Positions 8,063-16,596 are shown, counted from the first letter of the stretch. The stretch: DNA of 36,330 nt from an uncultured Granulicella sp. (GCA_903932155.1 CAIZFH010000304.1:1-36330), one strand, 5' to 3'. Notes: a model not told the origin generated them from the sequence alone. Numbers and translations: made by a program.

Positions 8063-8649
8063 CTCCTCAGCCAATCGATTTGCGCCCCGCCGTTGCCGCC
8101 GACCTTGATGCGATCATGGCCCTGGAGCGCGCTACCGATCTCGCGCCCCACTGGCCGCAGTCAGCTTACGAAGATATTCTTGACTCCAAAGATCTGGGTG
8201 CCCCATCCATGCCGCGTTCTGTGCGGAATGGGTGGGAGCCCGCCGCCCAACGTTGCCTCTTCATCGCGGAAAAGAACGACTCACTCATTGGCTTCGCCGT
8301 CGGCCTTCTGCATCCGGGTGTGCTCAACCCCATAAACCTCAAGCAGAATTGTCATTCTGAGCGTAGCGAAGAATCCCCGCATTTATGCGCATCCTATCGC
8401 ATCGCCGAGCTCGAAAGCGTCGTCGTCTCCACAAGTGCCCGCCGCGCTGGCATCGGCCGCGCCCTCTGTAGCGCGATTCTCGACTGGTCTCGTTCTCACC
8501 ATGCATGCGAAATTGTTCTCGAAGTCCGCGCCAATAGTGCCGCCGCCATCGCCCTCTACGCCAGCCTCGGATTCACGCTCTCAGCCCGCCGTCCGCGCTA
8601 CTACCGCGATCCCGTTGACGATGCACTACTCATGCGTCTGGTCCTGTAA
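8059..8649 (+). CDS. rimI: RimI-like GNAT N-acetyltransferase with two translated repeat insertions
   Basis: This is probably the acetyltransferase that modifies the N-terminal alanine of ribosomal protein S18. The GNAT order is clear: IDLRPAVAADLDAIMALERA, then CLFIAEKNDSLIGFAVGLL, then IAELESVVVSTSARRAGIGR with the acetyl-CoA loop R-R-A-G-I-G-R-A at 128-135, and a C-terminal NSAAAIALYASLGF. It has 196 residues against about 150 usually. The excess is explained by two intergenic-type repeats read in frame: residues about 46-60 are family A (DNA 8196-8236) and about 97-110 are family B (8347-8388, translating as NCHSERSEESPH). Both fall between secondary-structure elements and the frame is open throughout, so the enzyme may still work. 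The start overlaps the tsaB stop. The 3' end converges on uvrC with an 18-bp gap. RimI rather than another GNAT is inferred from the tsaB neighbour. Confidence 0.85.
   Translation: MTPQPIDLRPAVAADLDAIMALERATDLAPHWPQSAYEDILDSKDLGAPSMPRSVRNGWEPAAQRCLFIAEKNDSLIGFAVGLLHPGVLNPINLKQNCHSERSEESPHLCASYRIAELESVVVSTSARRAGIGRALCSAILDWSRSHHACEIVLEVRANSAAAIALYASLGFTLSARRPRYYRDPVDDALLMRLVL
8196..8236 (+). repeat. Family A hairpin repeat inside the rimI-like gene (copy A3)
   Basis: GGGTGCCCCATCC and ATGGGTGGG flank a 14-bp stem (CCCATCCATGCCGC against GCGGAATGGGTGGG) with the same T-G wobble as other copies and one internal mismatch. It is read in frame as residues about 46-60 (including LGAPSMPRSVRNGW) of the acetyltransferase. 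Confidence 0.85.
8347..8388 (+). repeat. Family B repeat inside the rimI-like gene
   Basis: AATTGTCATTCTGAGCGTAG is followed by CGAAGAATCCCCGCATTTAT. This matches the intergenic copies at 1293-1367 (interrupted) and 10624-10660. It is read in frame as NCHSERSEESPHLC, just before the beta strand AELESVVV. The HSERSEES peptide is a known tell-tale of such repeats in translated bacterial sequences. Confidence 0.88.
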
Positions 8650-8667
8650 TGACCGGCCCACGCAGGT

Positions 8668-10566
8668 TCAGTCAGATTTTGCCCGGTCAAAGTGCTCGCG
8701 AATACGCGCTGCCGTGGCTTCGCTAACCACTGCAGTCAGCGCGTCATGTCTCGCCTGCCCAATGGCGCGCACGCTGCCAAAATGTTCCAGCAGACGCTGC
8801 CGTGTGCGTGGGCCAACTCCTGCAATCGTGTCCAGCTCGGAGTCGCGGTCGCGCATCTCGCGCCGTTTGCGATGATACGTTACCGCGAACCGATGACTCT
8901 CGTCGCGAATCATCTGCACCAGGTGCAGCACCGGCGAACGCCGTTCCAGCACAATCGGCTCGTGCTCCTGCCCATGCACATACAGCACCTCCTCGCGCTT
9001 GGCAATCGACGCCAGCGCAGGTTGTTCCGGCACTCCTGGCTGGATGCCGATCGCCGCCAGCGCGTCGTACGCGGCATGGAGTTGTCCCACTCCACCGTCG
9101 ATCAATATCAGCGACGGCATCGCCTTCTTTTCCTCCAGCAGCCGCTTGTATCGCCGTCCCACCACCTCGCGCATCGACGCAAAATCGTCCACTCCTATCA
9201 CTGTCTTCACCTGGTACTTGCGGTACTCGGCCTTTTTCATCGCGCCGTTCTCCCATACCACCATCGACGCCACGGTCTCTGCTCCCTGGATGTGCGAGAT
9301 GTCGAAACACTCGATCCGTCGTGGCATCTCCTCCAGTGTCAGCGCGTCTTGCAGAGATCTTTGAATTGCCTTCATGTTCGGCTGTAGCACGCGAAAACGC
9401 TGGTCGTACGACTGCTTCGCATTCAGGCACACCAGGTCCACCAGCGATCGCTTCTCGCCGCGCTGCGGCGCAAGAATTTCGATTTTGTGGCCTGTTCGCT
9501 CGGTCAGCAGCTCGCTCAGCACCGCGCGATCTGCAAAATCGACAGGCACCAGTACCGTGCGTGGCACATACGCGTTGCCTAGGTAGATCTGCTTCAGCAG
9601 GGAGGAGAAGAATGCCGTTGCGCTGAAGTCGCTTGTCATCCCGCTCACGCCCGCATCACTCGTATCCGGCTTCGCTTCCTCATCCGATTCATCAACCACC
9701 AGCTCCGGCAGGTCTTCCCAGAAAAGTTCGCGCCGATCCACAATCTTGCCCGAGCGCATATGGAAAAGGTTCACCGCCAGCATTCCGTTCTCATAGTGGA
9801 ATCCGAAGACGTCGGCGTCCTCGTCCTCCGCGCTGGCCACGCGCTGCTTCTCCTGCATCTGGTGTACGGTGATGATCTGGTCGCGCAGTCGCGCGGCGGC
9901 CTCGTACAGTTCCGCCGCTGCAGCCTCCTCCATGCGCCGCGTTAGCTCGGCCTCCAGCTCGCCCGACTTGCCGCCCAGAAACATCTGCACATCGCGGATC
10001 GCCTGCTTATAAGCCTCTGGAGTGGTCAGCTCCTGCACGCACGGTCCCAGGCATCGCTTGATGTAGTACTGCAGGCAGGCGCGCGGATGATAGCGCGACA
10101 AATCCACCGAGCAGCTTGGAATCAGAAAGCTGCGATGGATCAGCTCCACCAGCCGGTACGCCAGGCTGCTGGGAAAGTACGGTCCAAAGTAGGCCGAGCC
10201 GTTCCGCCTCAGCCGCCGCGTCACAAACACCTTCGGAAAGCGGTCTTTCATCGTCAGTTGAATGTATGGGTATGTCTTGTCGTCGCGCAGCAGGATGTTA
10301 TAGCGCGGCTGCCGCTGCTTGATCAGGCTGTCTTCCAGGGCAAGCGCCTCGCGCTCGTTGCCCACCGTGATGTACTCGATATCTACCGCCTCACGCATCA
10401 GCGAACCGGTCTTCGCGTTGGCCTGTGCCGCCTCCAGAAAGTACGACCGTACCCGTGCGCGCAGGTTCTTCGCCTTGCCCACATAGATCACCTCGCCCTC
10501 GGCGTTCTTGTACAGATAACAGCCAGGCAGCGTGGGAAGGGTGCGGATTTTTTCGTGCAGGTCCAT
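8668..10566 (-). CDS. uvrC: UvrABC excinuclease subunit C
   Basis: UvrC makes the 3' and 5' incisions around a lesion after UvrA and UvrB have located it. The 632-residue protein has the full domain order. The GIY-YIG nuclease is at about 13-50 (LPGCYLYKNAEGEVIYVGKA), followed by KQRQPRYNILLRDDKTYPYI. A cysteine-containing segment (ACLQYYIKRCLGPCVQ) is near 160. The UVR domain contacting UvrB is near 200-235 (ELTRRMEEAAAAELYEAAAR). The RNase-H-like endonuclease contains CFDISHIQGAETVASMVVWE, and a C-terminal helix-hairpin-helix pair contains IAGVGPRTRQRLLEHFGS. The start MDLHEKIRTLPTLPG fits the family, although the upstream sequence CCCTTTGAAATTCT gives only a weak ribosome site. It is convergent with rimI and stands alone. 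Confidence 0.95.
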   Translation of the reverse strand: MDLHEKIRTLPTLPGCYLYKNAEGEVIYVGKAKNLRARVRSYFLEAAQANAKTGSLMREAVDIEYITVGNEREALALEDSLIKQRQPRYNILLRDDKTYPYIQLTMKDRFPKVFVTRRLRRNGSAYFGPYFPSSLAYRLVELIHRSFLIPSCSVDLSRYHPRACLQYYIKRCLGPCVQELTTPEAYKQAIRDVQMFLGGKSGELEAELTRRMEEAAAAELYEAAARLRDQIITVHQMQEKQRVASAEDEDADVFGFHYENGMLAVNLFHMRSGKIVDRRELFWEDLPELVVDESDEEAKPDTSDAGVSGMTSDFSATAFFSSLLKQIYLGNAYVPRTVLVPVDFADRAVLSELLTERTGHKIEILAPQRGEKRSLVDLVCLNAKQSYDQRFRVLQPNMKAIQRSLQDALTLEEMPRRIECFDISHIQGAETVASMVVWENGAMKKAEYRKYQVKTVIGVDDFASMREVVGRRYKRLLEEKKAMPSLILIDGGVGQLHAAYDALAAIGIQPGVPEQPALASIAKREEVLYVHGQEHEPIVLERRSPVLHLVQMIRDESHRFAVTYHRKRREMRDRDSELDTIAGVGPRTRQRLLEHFGSVRAIGQARHDALTAVVSEATAARIREHFDRAKSD

Positions 10567-10623
10567 AGAATTTCAAAGGGTGCGAGACGAAATCTAATGT
10601 CACTCCGAACGCAACACACAATC

Positions 10624-10660
10624 ATTGTCATTCTGAGCTTTGCGAAGAATCCCCGCATTT
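10624..10660 (+). repeat. Family B repeat, intergenic copy
   Basis: ATTGTCATTCTGAGCTTTGC is followed by GAAGAATCCCCGCATTT. It lies in the 164-bp gap between the divergent uvrC and the small membrane-protein gene. No other feature is visible in that gap. Confidence 0.85.
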
Positions 10661-10730
10661 TTTGTGGCACAACACTCTACATCATGATTGGAAATGCTTA
10701 ATTGCCCGCAAGCAGTTAGAATCGGCAATC

Positions 10731-11027
10731 ATGGTATGGGTTCGACCGCTTGTATTGTTCCTGATGGCCCTTCGATCAGTCGCTGTGCTCTTCAGCCGCG
10801 ACGAGAACGGTCAGGATGAATTCATGCATCTGCTTCATTTTACCGCTTCATACAATAGGTCAATCATACTGGCTACCACCCCCGCGGAAGCCGTCTGGCA
10901 ACTAATCGGTGTTGCCTTGGTGTACCAGCTGCACCTCAGCTTATGGCATCTGCTGTGGTGGGTTCCGCTTGGCTTCGTCGTAATTCTGGTTGCAGGTAAA
11001 TGGCTCATTCGAAGGTTAAAACCCTGA
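10731..11027 (+). CDS. Small putative membrane protein, unknown function
   Basis: I do not recognise this 98-residue protein. From ATG 10731 it starts MVWVRPLVLFLMALRSVAVL, a likely first membrane helix or uncleaved signal. A polar middle with DENGQDEFMHLLHFTASYNR follows, then a long hydrophobic Trp/Leu-rich stretch (LIGVALVYQLHLSLWHLLWW, then VPLGFVVILVAGKWLI) with room for two more helices, ending in RRLKP, a positive tail likely on the cytoplasmic side. There is no clear ribosome site upstream. It is flanked by uvrC (divergent) and tpiA (convergent) and has no operon partner. The hydrophobic pattern and positive ends suggest a real protein, but coding status is unproven. Confidence 0.45.
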   Translation: MVWVRPLVLFLMALRSVAVLFSRDENGQDEFMHLLHFTASYNRSIILATTPAEAVWQLIGVALVYQLHLSLWHLLWWVPLGFVVILVAGKWLIRRLKP

Positions 11028-11223
11028 TCAATATAGTTGTCGGGTGTCTAGGGCCTCGATTCTGACACCTGGGGGTTTGGTGCGGCAGTTCCATCCATCG
11101 CGCCTTTGTCGTATGCGATGAGGGGTTTCCCAGCAATGGAATTTTTATCGGTGCGTTCGTATGTTCTCCAAATGGAATAGGTGCGCCTCATAGGACGCAC
11201 CCATTCGATGGAAGATAGATCAG

Positions 11224-11997
11224 CTACTTTGCAGCCGAATTGGCCACAATCTGGCTGAACGAAACTGCCTCCAGGCTTGCTCCGCCCACCAGCGCTCCGT
11301 CGATGTCTTCCTGAGCGCTCAGGCTGGCCGTATTGTCCGGCTTCACCGATCCGCCATACAGAATCCGCGTGCTTGCGGCCAGCTCCGCCGAAAGAGACTT
11401 GGCAATCTGCTCCCGGATGATCTTGTGCGCCTCCTGTGCCATCTCCGGTGTCGCTGTCTTTCCCGTGCCAATCGCCCATACCGGCTCGTACGCAATCACA
11501 AGCGTCTTGGCGGCCGCAGGGTCAATGCCGCTCAGCGCAACCGATGTCTGCCGCACCAACACTGCGGTAGTCTGCCCCGCCTCGCGCTCGGCCAGCAACT
11601 CACCGACGCAGACGATTGGGATCAGCCCATGCGCCAGCGCCGACTTTAACCTCAGGTTCACCGTCTCGTCCGTCTCGTTGAAGTATTGCCGCCGCTCGCT
11701 GTGGCCAATCAGCACATGGGTCACGCCCAGTGCCTTCAGTTGTAGCGGCGATGTCTCGCCGGTATACGCGCCCTGGTCCAGCCAGTGCATGTTCTGTCCG
11801 GCAACGGCGACAGGTGTAGTGCGCGCCGCAGCGACTACAGCAGGCAGCAGCGCGGGGGAGGGACAGAGAACAATCTCTGCATGGCTATGGGTGGCGACGA
11901 GGGGGATGAAGGCCTGGACGAAGGCAACGGCTTCGTCGGGAGTCTTGAACATCTTCCAATTGGCTGCGATCAAGGGCTTACGCGTTTCGGTAGGCAT
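11224..11997 (-). CDS. tpiA: Triosephosphate isomerase
   Basis: This enzyme interconverts dihydroxyacetone phosphate and glyceraldehyde 3-phosphate in glycolysis and gluconeogenesis in the cytoplasm. The 257-residue protein is of normal length, with all catalytic residues visible: N13 and K15 in AANWKMFKT, H99 in LIGHSERRQYF and E171 in the signature AYEPVWAIGTGK. The phosphate-binding C-terminal ILYGGSVKP and GALVGGASLE are also present. The start ATG at 11997 gives the expected N-terminus. It stands alone, divergent from the NHL gene. The 196 bp after its stop, up to the small membrane-protein gene, show no gene or clear terminator. Confidence 0.96.
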   Translation of the reverse strand: MPTETRKPLIAANWKMFKTPDEAVAFVQAFIPLVATHSHAEIVLCPSPALLPAVVAAARTTPVAVAGQNMHWLDQGAYTGETSPLQLKALGVTHVLIGHSERRQYFNETDETVNLRLKSALAHGLIPIVCVGELLAEREAGQTTAVLVRQTSVALSGIDPAAAKTLVIAYEPVWAIGTGKTATPEMAQEAHKIIREQIAKSLSAELAASTRILYGGSVKPDNTASLSAQEDIDGALVGGASLEAVSFSQIVANSAAK

Positions 11998-12136
11998 GAC
12001 ACAAGTATTTCATCCGCACGCCATCCGTGGGAAGCGTTGCGATATTCGGATAACGTCTCAGTCTGAAGTCCGCAGCGAACGAAGTTACCGCGAACGCCGT
12101 ATTGCGGGAGGTTCGAGCAGGCGAAGGGGACATCGT

Positions 12137-12172
12137 TATACTGAGTGCGATTCGGATTGGAGATGGAACGTG
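12137..12172 (+). promoter_or_regulatory. Candidate -10 box, Shine-Dalgarno and GTG start of the NHL gene
   Basis: GGAG at 12159-12162 lies seven bases before GTG 12170. This sets the start of the NHL gene just before its signal peptide and excludes the much longer upstream open frame, which runs antisense through tpiA. A -10-like TATACT at 12137-12142 would give a leader of about 20 nt, but its -35 partner is weak. The ribosome site is convincing; the promoter is only a candidate. Confidence 0.45.
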
Positions 12173-14272
12173 TCTGGAAGACGAGTTGTGTCGCATGTAT
12201 TCTTGCCCGCAATACTTGCAGTTAATCTCATTTCATACACACATTACATCCATGCACAGGTCCCATACACGATCTCAACGCTGGCCGGAGATAGAGCGAC
12301 CCTAAACGGCTATACGGGTGACGGCGGCCTTGCAGTTCAAGCGCGGCTGAACAAGCCAGAGGGTTTAGCGCTGGGCTTACACGGTGATTTGTACATCTCC
12401 GATACCGGGAATCAGGCTATCCGCGTCGTGGATGCAGCAGGCGAGATCCGCACAATTGCGGGCACAGGGGCGGAGGGATTCGGAGGCGATGGAGGCCCAG
12501 CGACTCAAGCGAAGTTGCTCTACCCGAGAGGGATCGCTCTGGACTCTCGCGGCAATTTGTATATTGCTGACAGCCAGAACAATCGGATTCGGCTGGTGAC
12601 TCCGGACGGCATCATCTCCACGTACGCCGGGACAGGTGAACAAGGTTATGCCGGGGATGGCGGCTTTGCTGTGCGCGCCAAACTGAACTGGCCGGACGGT
12701 ATCGCGATCAATGCCAACGGTGTTCTCTACTTCACGGACAGCCGGAATAATATGGTGCGCAAGATCACGCCGGACGGCGTGATTACGAAGGTCGCTGGCC
12801 AATCGCCCCTCGGTAAGCCAAGCGCCAATCCCGCAGGGCGGTTTGATAGTCCTCGAGGAATTACTCTTGGCCCCGACGGATCGCTTTATGTTGCGGATCG
12901 CGACCACGCACGGATCTGTAAGATCGACAGGGCGGGTACGGTGACTGTTGTTGCAGGAGACGGGAACAATCTCTGGCTGTCGAGCACTGAGGCTCCTGGC
13001 GATGGAGGCGCGGCACAAAAGGCCATAATTCCCTATCCAGAGGCGGTTGCGATTGACGCAGAAGGAAATCTGCTGATTGCTGCGGGAAAGATTAGAAGGG
13101 TTGATCGCAGCGGAGTAATCACCACGATACTTGGCGCGCGTTTGGATGCGCCCGTCCTGGACAATGGCGACCCTCTTCAGACCCGTACAGGTGACCCCGA
13201 CGATGTTGTCGCCGATTCAAGAGGGAACATTTACGTAGCGGATACAGATAGGAACCGCATCCTGCGCTTGAGTCCCAATGGAACACTGGCCGTAATCGCT
13301 GGGCTGGATACATTACCGGAAGAGAAGGACGGTGGTCCTGCCGGAAACTTGCGCTTATCGGACCCGTGGGGTGTTGCAGTGGGCCCAGCGGGAGATATAT
13401 TTGTCGCCGATTCTGAAATGAACCGGATCGTTCGTATCACCGAGGACGGTCGTTCTTACCGCGTGGCGGGGAAGGGCGAGCCGATCCCTCGGGTCGAGGG
13501 AAACTTATGGCCGCCACAGTTCAGCGGTGATGGTGGATCCGCCACTGCTGCTGATCTCGATTATCCGTTCGGCGTGGCAGTCGATTCTCACGGAACCATC
13601 TACATTTCCGATTCGACAAACAATAGTGTTCGAAAGGTAGGCACTGATGGGATTATCGAGACTATTGCCGGAATTGGCGCGGCAGGTTCGTCCGGCGACG
13701 ATGGACCTGCCCGAAAAGCGCGGATCTCTAGTCCATCGGGACTTGCGGTGGATTCCCACGGCAACGTGTACGTTGCGGATTGTGGAAACAACAGAGTCCG
13801 TCAGATTTCTTCCGAGGGCATTATTCGCACGGTTGTCAGAGGCCTGAAATGCCCCCACGGCGTGGCCGTCGACGCGAAGGGCACGTTGTTCGTTGCGGAC
13901 ACGTTCAACCATTTGATCAAACGGCTCGATCCCGATGGCAAAGTCCGCACGATAGCAGGCACGGGAAAGCAGGAATTTAGCGGGGATGAAGGACCTGCCG
14001 CTCAGGCTGGATTGGCCACGCCGGATTCGCTCGCCATCGATTCGCAGGGAAACATCTTTATTGCGGATCGCGCCAACTGGCGGGTGAGAAAGATTACTCG
14101 AGATGGAATCATTCACACCATCGCCGGGAATGGTGAGAGGGGGTTTTCAGGCGATGGAGGCCCCGCCTTGAAGGCCCCTATGTTTCCAACCAGTGTCGCC
14201 GTGGACTCGCGCGGCAGGGTCTATGTGACCGATCAGAACCGAATCCGCGTACTAACGCCAACGGATCAGTAA
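12170..14272 (+). CDS. Secreted NHL-repeat protein with twelve blades
   Basis: From GTG 12170 this is a 700-residue protein. A signal peptide (basic start, then VFLPAILAVNLISYTHYIHA) runs to about residue 30. The remainder is twelve tandem units of about 40-65 residues built on the pattern TIAGTG, GDGGPA, A-x-L-x-x-P-x-G-[IV]-A-[IV]-D, G-N-[IL]-Y-[IV]-A-D, N-N-R-[IV]-R, DG-x-I. The best units are 2, 3, 9, 11 and 12. Unit 5 lacks part of the N-N-R segment and unit 10 lacks the GDGGPA loop. NHL units form beta-propeller blades, so twelve would fit two six-bladed propellers. Such proteins usually bind proteins, glycans or peptides; no catalytic domain is present. Acidobacteria carry many. The ligand is unknown. 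It is monocistronic and convergent with the ApbE operon. Confidence 0.82.
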   Translation: MSGRRVVSHVFLPAILAVNLISYTHYIHAQVPYTISTLAGDRATLNGYTGDGGLAVQARLNKPEGLALGLHGDLYISDTGNQAIRVVDAAGEIRTIAGTGAEGFGGDGGPATQAKLLYPRGIALDSRGNLYIADSQNNRIRLVTPDGIISTYAGTGEQGYAGDGGFAVRAKLNWPDGIAINANGVLYFTDSRNNMVRKITPDGVITKVAGQSPLGKPSANPAGRFDSPRGITLGPDGSLYVADRDHARICKIDRAGTVTVVAGDGNNLWLSSTEAPGDGGAAQKAIIPYPEAVAIDAEGNLLIAAGKIRRVDRSGVITTILGARLDAPVLDNGDPLQTRTGDPDDVVADSRGNIYVADTDRNRILRLSPNGTLAVIAGLDTLPEEKDGGPAGNLRLSDPWGVAVGPAGDIFVADSEMNRIVRITEDGRSYRVAGKGEPIPRVEGNLWPPQFSGDGGSATAADLDYPFGVAVDSHGTIYISDSTNNSVRKVGTDGIIETIAGIGAAGSSGDDGPARKARISSPSGLAVDSHGNVYVADCGNNRVRQISSEGIIRTVVRGLKCPHGVAVDAKGTLFVADTFNHLIKRLDPDGKVRTIAGTGKQEFSGDEGPAAQAGLATPDSLAIDSQGNIFIADRANWRVRKITRDGIIHTIAGNGERGFSGDGGPALKAPMFPTSVAVDSRGRVYVTDQNRIRVLTPTDQ

Positions 14273-14479
14273 TCCCGAGTTTTGCTCGCTCGCTGATTTG
14301 CTCGGCAGGCCGCAAAGCATACCGATAATTTCGGACATATGTCCCTTGGGCACGTAGTCGGTGTTGCAAGAAGTGGCGGCTTCGACCATTGAGCATTTGA
14401 ATGCGACGAACTTCCATTCCTCAGGGTGACGAAGCGCCTGAAAAGTCAGCTTATCGGAAACTTCAATGTTTCCCCTCAA
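14252..14479 (-). other. Open frame following the apbE stop, uncertain coding status
   Basis: An open frame of 75 codons begins with TTG right after, and in frame with, the apbE TGA stop (14480-14482) and ends in TAG, overlapping the last 21 bp of the NHL gene. The translation (for example FQALRHPEEWKFVAFKCSMV and DYVPKGHMSEIIGMLCGLPS) has a fairly natural composition, but I recognise no family and see no ribosome site. It could be a small gene, a decayed gene tail or chance. It fills the gap between the NHL and apbE genes, which otherwise shows nothing. Confidence 0.2.
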
Positions 14480-15406
14480 TCAACCCAGCCACACGCATGA
14501 CTCATCCGTCCGCCCATCGCAGATGCACACGCGAAACTCCTCCGGCTTGTGTTTCTCCGTCCAGTCGCGCCCGTGGATGAAGTACGGCTTGGCCCAAGCC
14601 TCGCTGTCAATCGCGCGTGGCGCAATCACCGAAACCGATCCGCACGCCTCCGCCGGAAATCCCGTCCGCGGGTCCATGATGTGGCTGTAGACGCTTCCCT
14701 CCGCGCGGAAGAACTTCTCCGTGCCACCGGAGGTCGATAGAGACACATCCTTCAAGTAGACCTCGTCCACCGTGCGCCGTCTGTTGCGCGGGTCCTTGAT
14801 CCCCACCCGCCAACCCCGCGGCTCTTCTGGAGGAGCACCCATCCCAAACATCGTGCTGTCTGATGCCGTTACCAGGGCGATCCTAAATCCCCGACGCCGC
14901 AGAATCTCCACCATGCAATCAACAGCGTAGCCCTTCCCGATCCCGCCGGGATCAAGCTCCACTCCCGCGCAGTCGAAGCGCACCGTCTGGTTCTCAGCGT
15001 CCAGAGCAACGTGCCGCCAACCCACCTTTTGCATCACATTAGAAACCTCCGCCCGGCTGGGCAGGCGGCCCGTTCCTTTATAGAAACCCCACAGCTTCAT
15101 CAGCGGTCCAACCGCAAGATCGAACGCCCCCTCGCTCTCGCGGCTAACTACCATACACTTCGATAGCAACTGAAATAGCTCTGCCGAAACCCGTACGGGC
15201 CCATCTGCGGCGCGGCGGTTCATCTCGCTCCATTCGCTCTCCGCCATGTAGTTGGACAGCAGCTTGTCGAGACGCGCAACTTCGGCGAAGGCAGCGTCAA
15301 TCACTGCCCTCATCTCTGTCTGGTCTTTTCCGTAGAGAACAATGGAGTAGGTCGAGCCCATGGCATCGCCGTGCTCCACCATCCGCAGCAGATCGTTGTG
15401 GCTCAC
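14480..15406 (-). CDS. apbE: FAD:protein FMN transferase (ApbE family)
   Basis: ApbE enzymes transfer FMN from FAD onto a threonine or serine of target proteins, often exported redox proteins. This 308-residue protein shows HGDAMGSTYSIVLYG near the N-terminus, GAFDLAVGPLMKLWGFYKGT, VELDPGGIGKGYAVDCMVEI (the flavin-binding G-G-I-x-K-G-x-A-x-D block) and SHIMDPRTGFPAEACGSVSV near the C-terminus. No signal peptide or lipobox is seen, so it would act in the cytoplasm unless the start is misread. The GTG start at 15406 overlaps the TGA of the DUF362 gene by four bases (GTGA), pointing to coupled translation. No FMN-binding-domain acceptor is encoded in this window. The family call is strong. Confidence 0.9.
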   Translation of the reverse strand: MSHNDLLRMVEHGDAMGSTYSIVLYGKDQTEMRAVIDAAFAEVARLDKLLSNYMAESEWSEMNRRAADGPVRVSAELFQLLSKCMVVSRESEGAFDLAVGPLMKLWGFYKGTGRLPSRAEVSNVMQKVGWRHVALDAENQTVRFDCAGVELDPGGIGKGYAVDCMVEILRRRGFRIALVTASDSTMFGMGAPPEEPRGWRVGIKDPRNRRRTVDEVYLKDVSLSTSGGTEKFFRAEGSVYSHIMDPRTGFPAEACGSVSVIAPRAIDSEAWAKPYFIHGRDWTEKHKPEEFRVCICDGRTDESCVWLG

Positions 15407-16596
15407 GCCTTCTTTGCAGCCGCGGCAAGAATCTTGTCGCGCACCGCGCTGTAGCTGAACACCACCTGCGACACTGGTACGCCGAGCACCTCATTCCGGC
15501 TCAGGTCGCGCTGCCCAATTCCCAGGGTCTCCCCAATGTGCAGCATGTTATCTGCGGATGCGAACGGCGCGGCGCCTTTGTCGGCCATGGGATCGAACCC
15601 CATCACGGTCATCGCCACCGCATCTGTTGCCACGCAGTTCGTCCCGGCGATCAGCACTCCGGGATTGACTGCGGCCTGCGGACGGCTTCCATAATTTGTC
15701 TCCGCGCCGGTTGCGCTCTTCACGCCATCGATGATCGCCAGATGCACAGGCCGCGCCGAGCACAGTTCAGCGATGATGCGCGGAAGCCTGTATCCCGCGT
15801 TGTTGGGCAGAGTCATGTCGATCTGCTGGGGCGCGCTCTTGGAGGGCGGGCGGGTCGCGGAGTGAAAGGTGTTGCCGCGTCCGCCGTGGGGCCGCAGGCT
15901 CGGCTCGTCCACCCCCGCGCCCTGCCCATAGATCGTCGTCGGCGTCGACCCGTACACGTTCTTCATCGACAGCGTAATACCAGTCGCCGCGTGTTCCTTC
16001 AGCTTGGCCAGAGACACAAACACGTCGCAGTCTGCATACGAATGGTTCAGGTCGTACCCGGGGAAGATCAGGCCCCCGCCCGGCACCATCAAGCGCGAGT
16101 ACGTCTTTCCTCGGCCAAGATGGTCCGTATTCTCAAACTCCACGTTCTTGGCCGCGCTCAAGATGTCCTGAGGCTTCCAGTTCATCGACAGCATCACCTC
16201 TTCCAGCGTCTCGCAGCTCGACCATGGGCCTTCCACCACGCGGATCCGGCGCGCTCCCGCTACGCCCATCAGGTGGACCACCGCGCCAATCACCTTGGGA
16301 TGCGTCCAGAACGTCTCCTCCATGGGCGCGGTTCCCAATCGCTGCGACCGCACCCCGATCATGTTGATCTTGATAGCGACTGTCTTGCCCTTCACCATCC
16401 GGTCAAGCCCGCCCAGTTGGTCAAACATCTTCGCCAGGGTTGGCACCAGCTCCGGCCCATAGGTCATGCATCGACCCACCGTCACCTTCGCCGTTGGCGC
16501 AGTCACCGCGGCGCTGCCCCATGCAGGCCATGATGGCACCGTCAGCAGGGCACCTGCACCCAGCAGCATCTCTCGCCTGGTCAACTCATCTTTCAT
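15403..16596 (-). CDS. DUF362 domain protein with twin-arginine signal
   Basis: This 397-residue protein starts with a Tat-type signal (LTRREMLLGAGALLTVPSWP, cleavage near residue 28-30). The DUF362 core follows: KTVAIKINMIG near 71-81, RIRVVEGPW near 118-125, the conserved VSLAKLKEHAATGITLSMKN at 194-213, and AIIDGVKSATGAE at 287-299, then NCVATDAVAMTVMGFDP. DUF362 proteins have no settled biochemical role; some members carry 4Fe-4S domains, this one does not. The Tat signal suggests export in folded, possibly cofactor-loaded, form. It starts 18 bp after the 491-aa gene and overlaps apbE, so the three form an operon. Flavinylation by the neighbour is an inference only: DGVKSATGAET resembles but does not match the usual S/T-G-A-T/S acceptor motif. 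Confidence 0.82.
   Translation of the reverse strand: MKDELTRREMLLGAGALLTVPSWPAWGSAAVTAPTAKVTVGRCMTYGPELVPTLAKMFDQLGGLDRMVKGKTVAIKINMIGVRSQRLGTAPMEETFWTHPKVIGAVVHLMGVAGARRIRVVEGPWSSCETLEEVMLSMNWKPQDILSAAKNVEFENTDHLGRGKTYSRLMVPGGGLIFPGYDLNHSYADCDVFVSLAKLKEHAATGITLSMKNVYGSTPTTIYGQGAGVDEPSLRPHGGRGNTFHSATRPPSKSAPQQIDMTLPNNAGYRLPRIIAELCSARPVHLAIIDGVKSATGAETNYGSRPQAAVNPGVLIAGTNCVATDAVAMTVMGFDPMADKGAAPFASADNMLHIGETLGIGQRDLSRNEVLGVPVSQVVFSYSAVRDKILAAAAKKA

Noticed and set aside
11333-12169. Long in-frame extension upstream of the NHL gene
   Set aside because: It runs antisense through tpiA and would bury the signal peptide. A GTG with a good ribosome site at 12170 is the better start.
15538-16533. 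Plus-strand open frame of 331 codons
   Set aside because: It is antisense to the DUF362 gene, His/Arg-rich and without recognisable domain.
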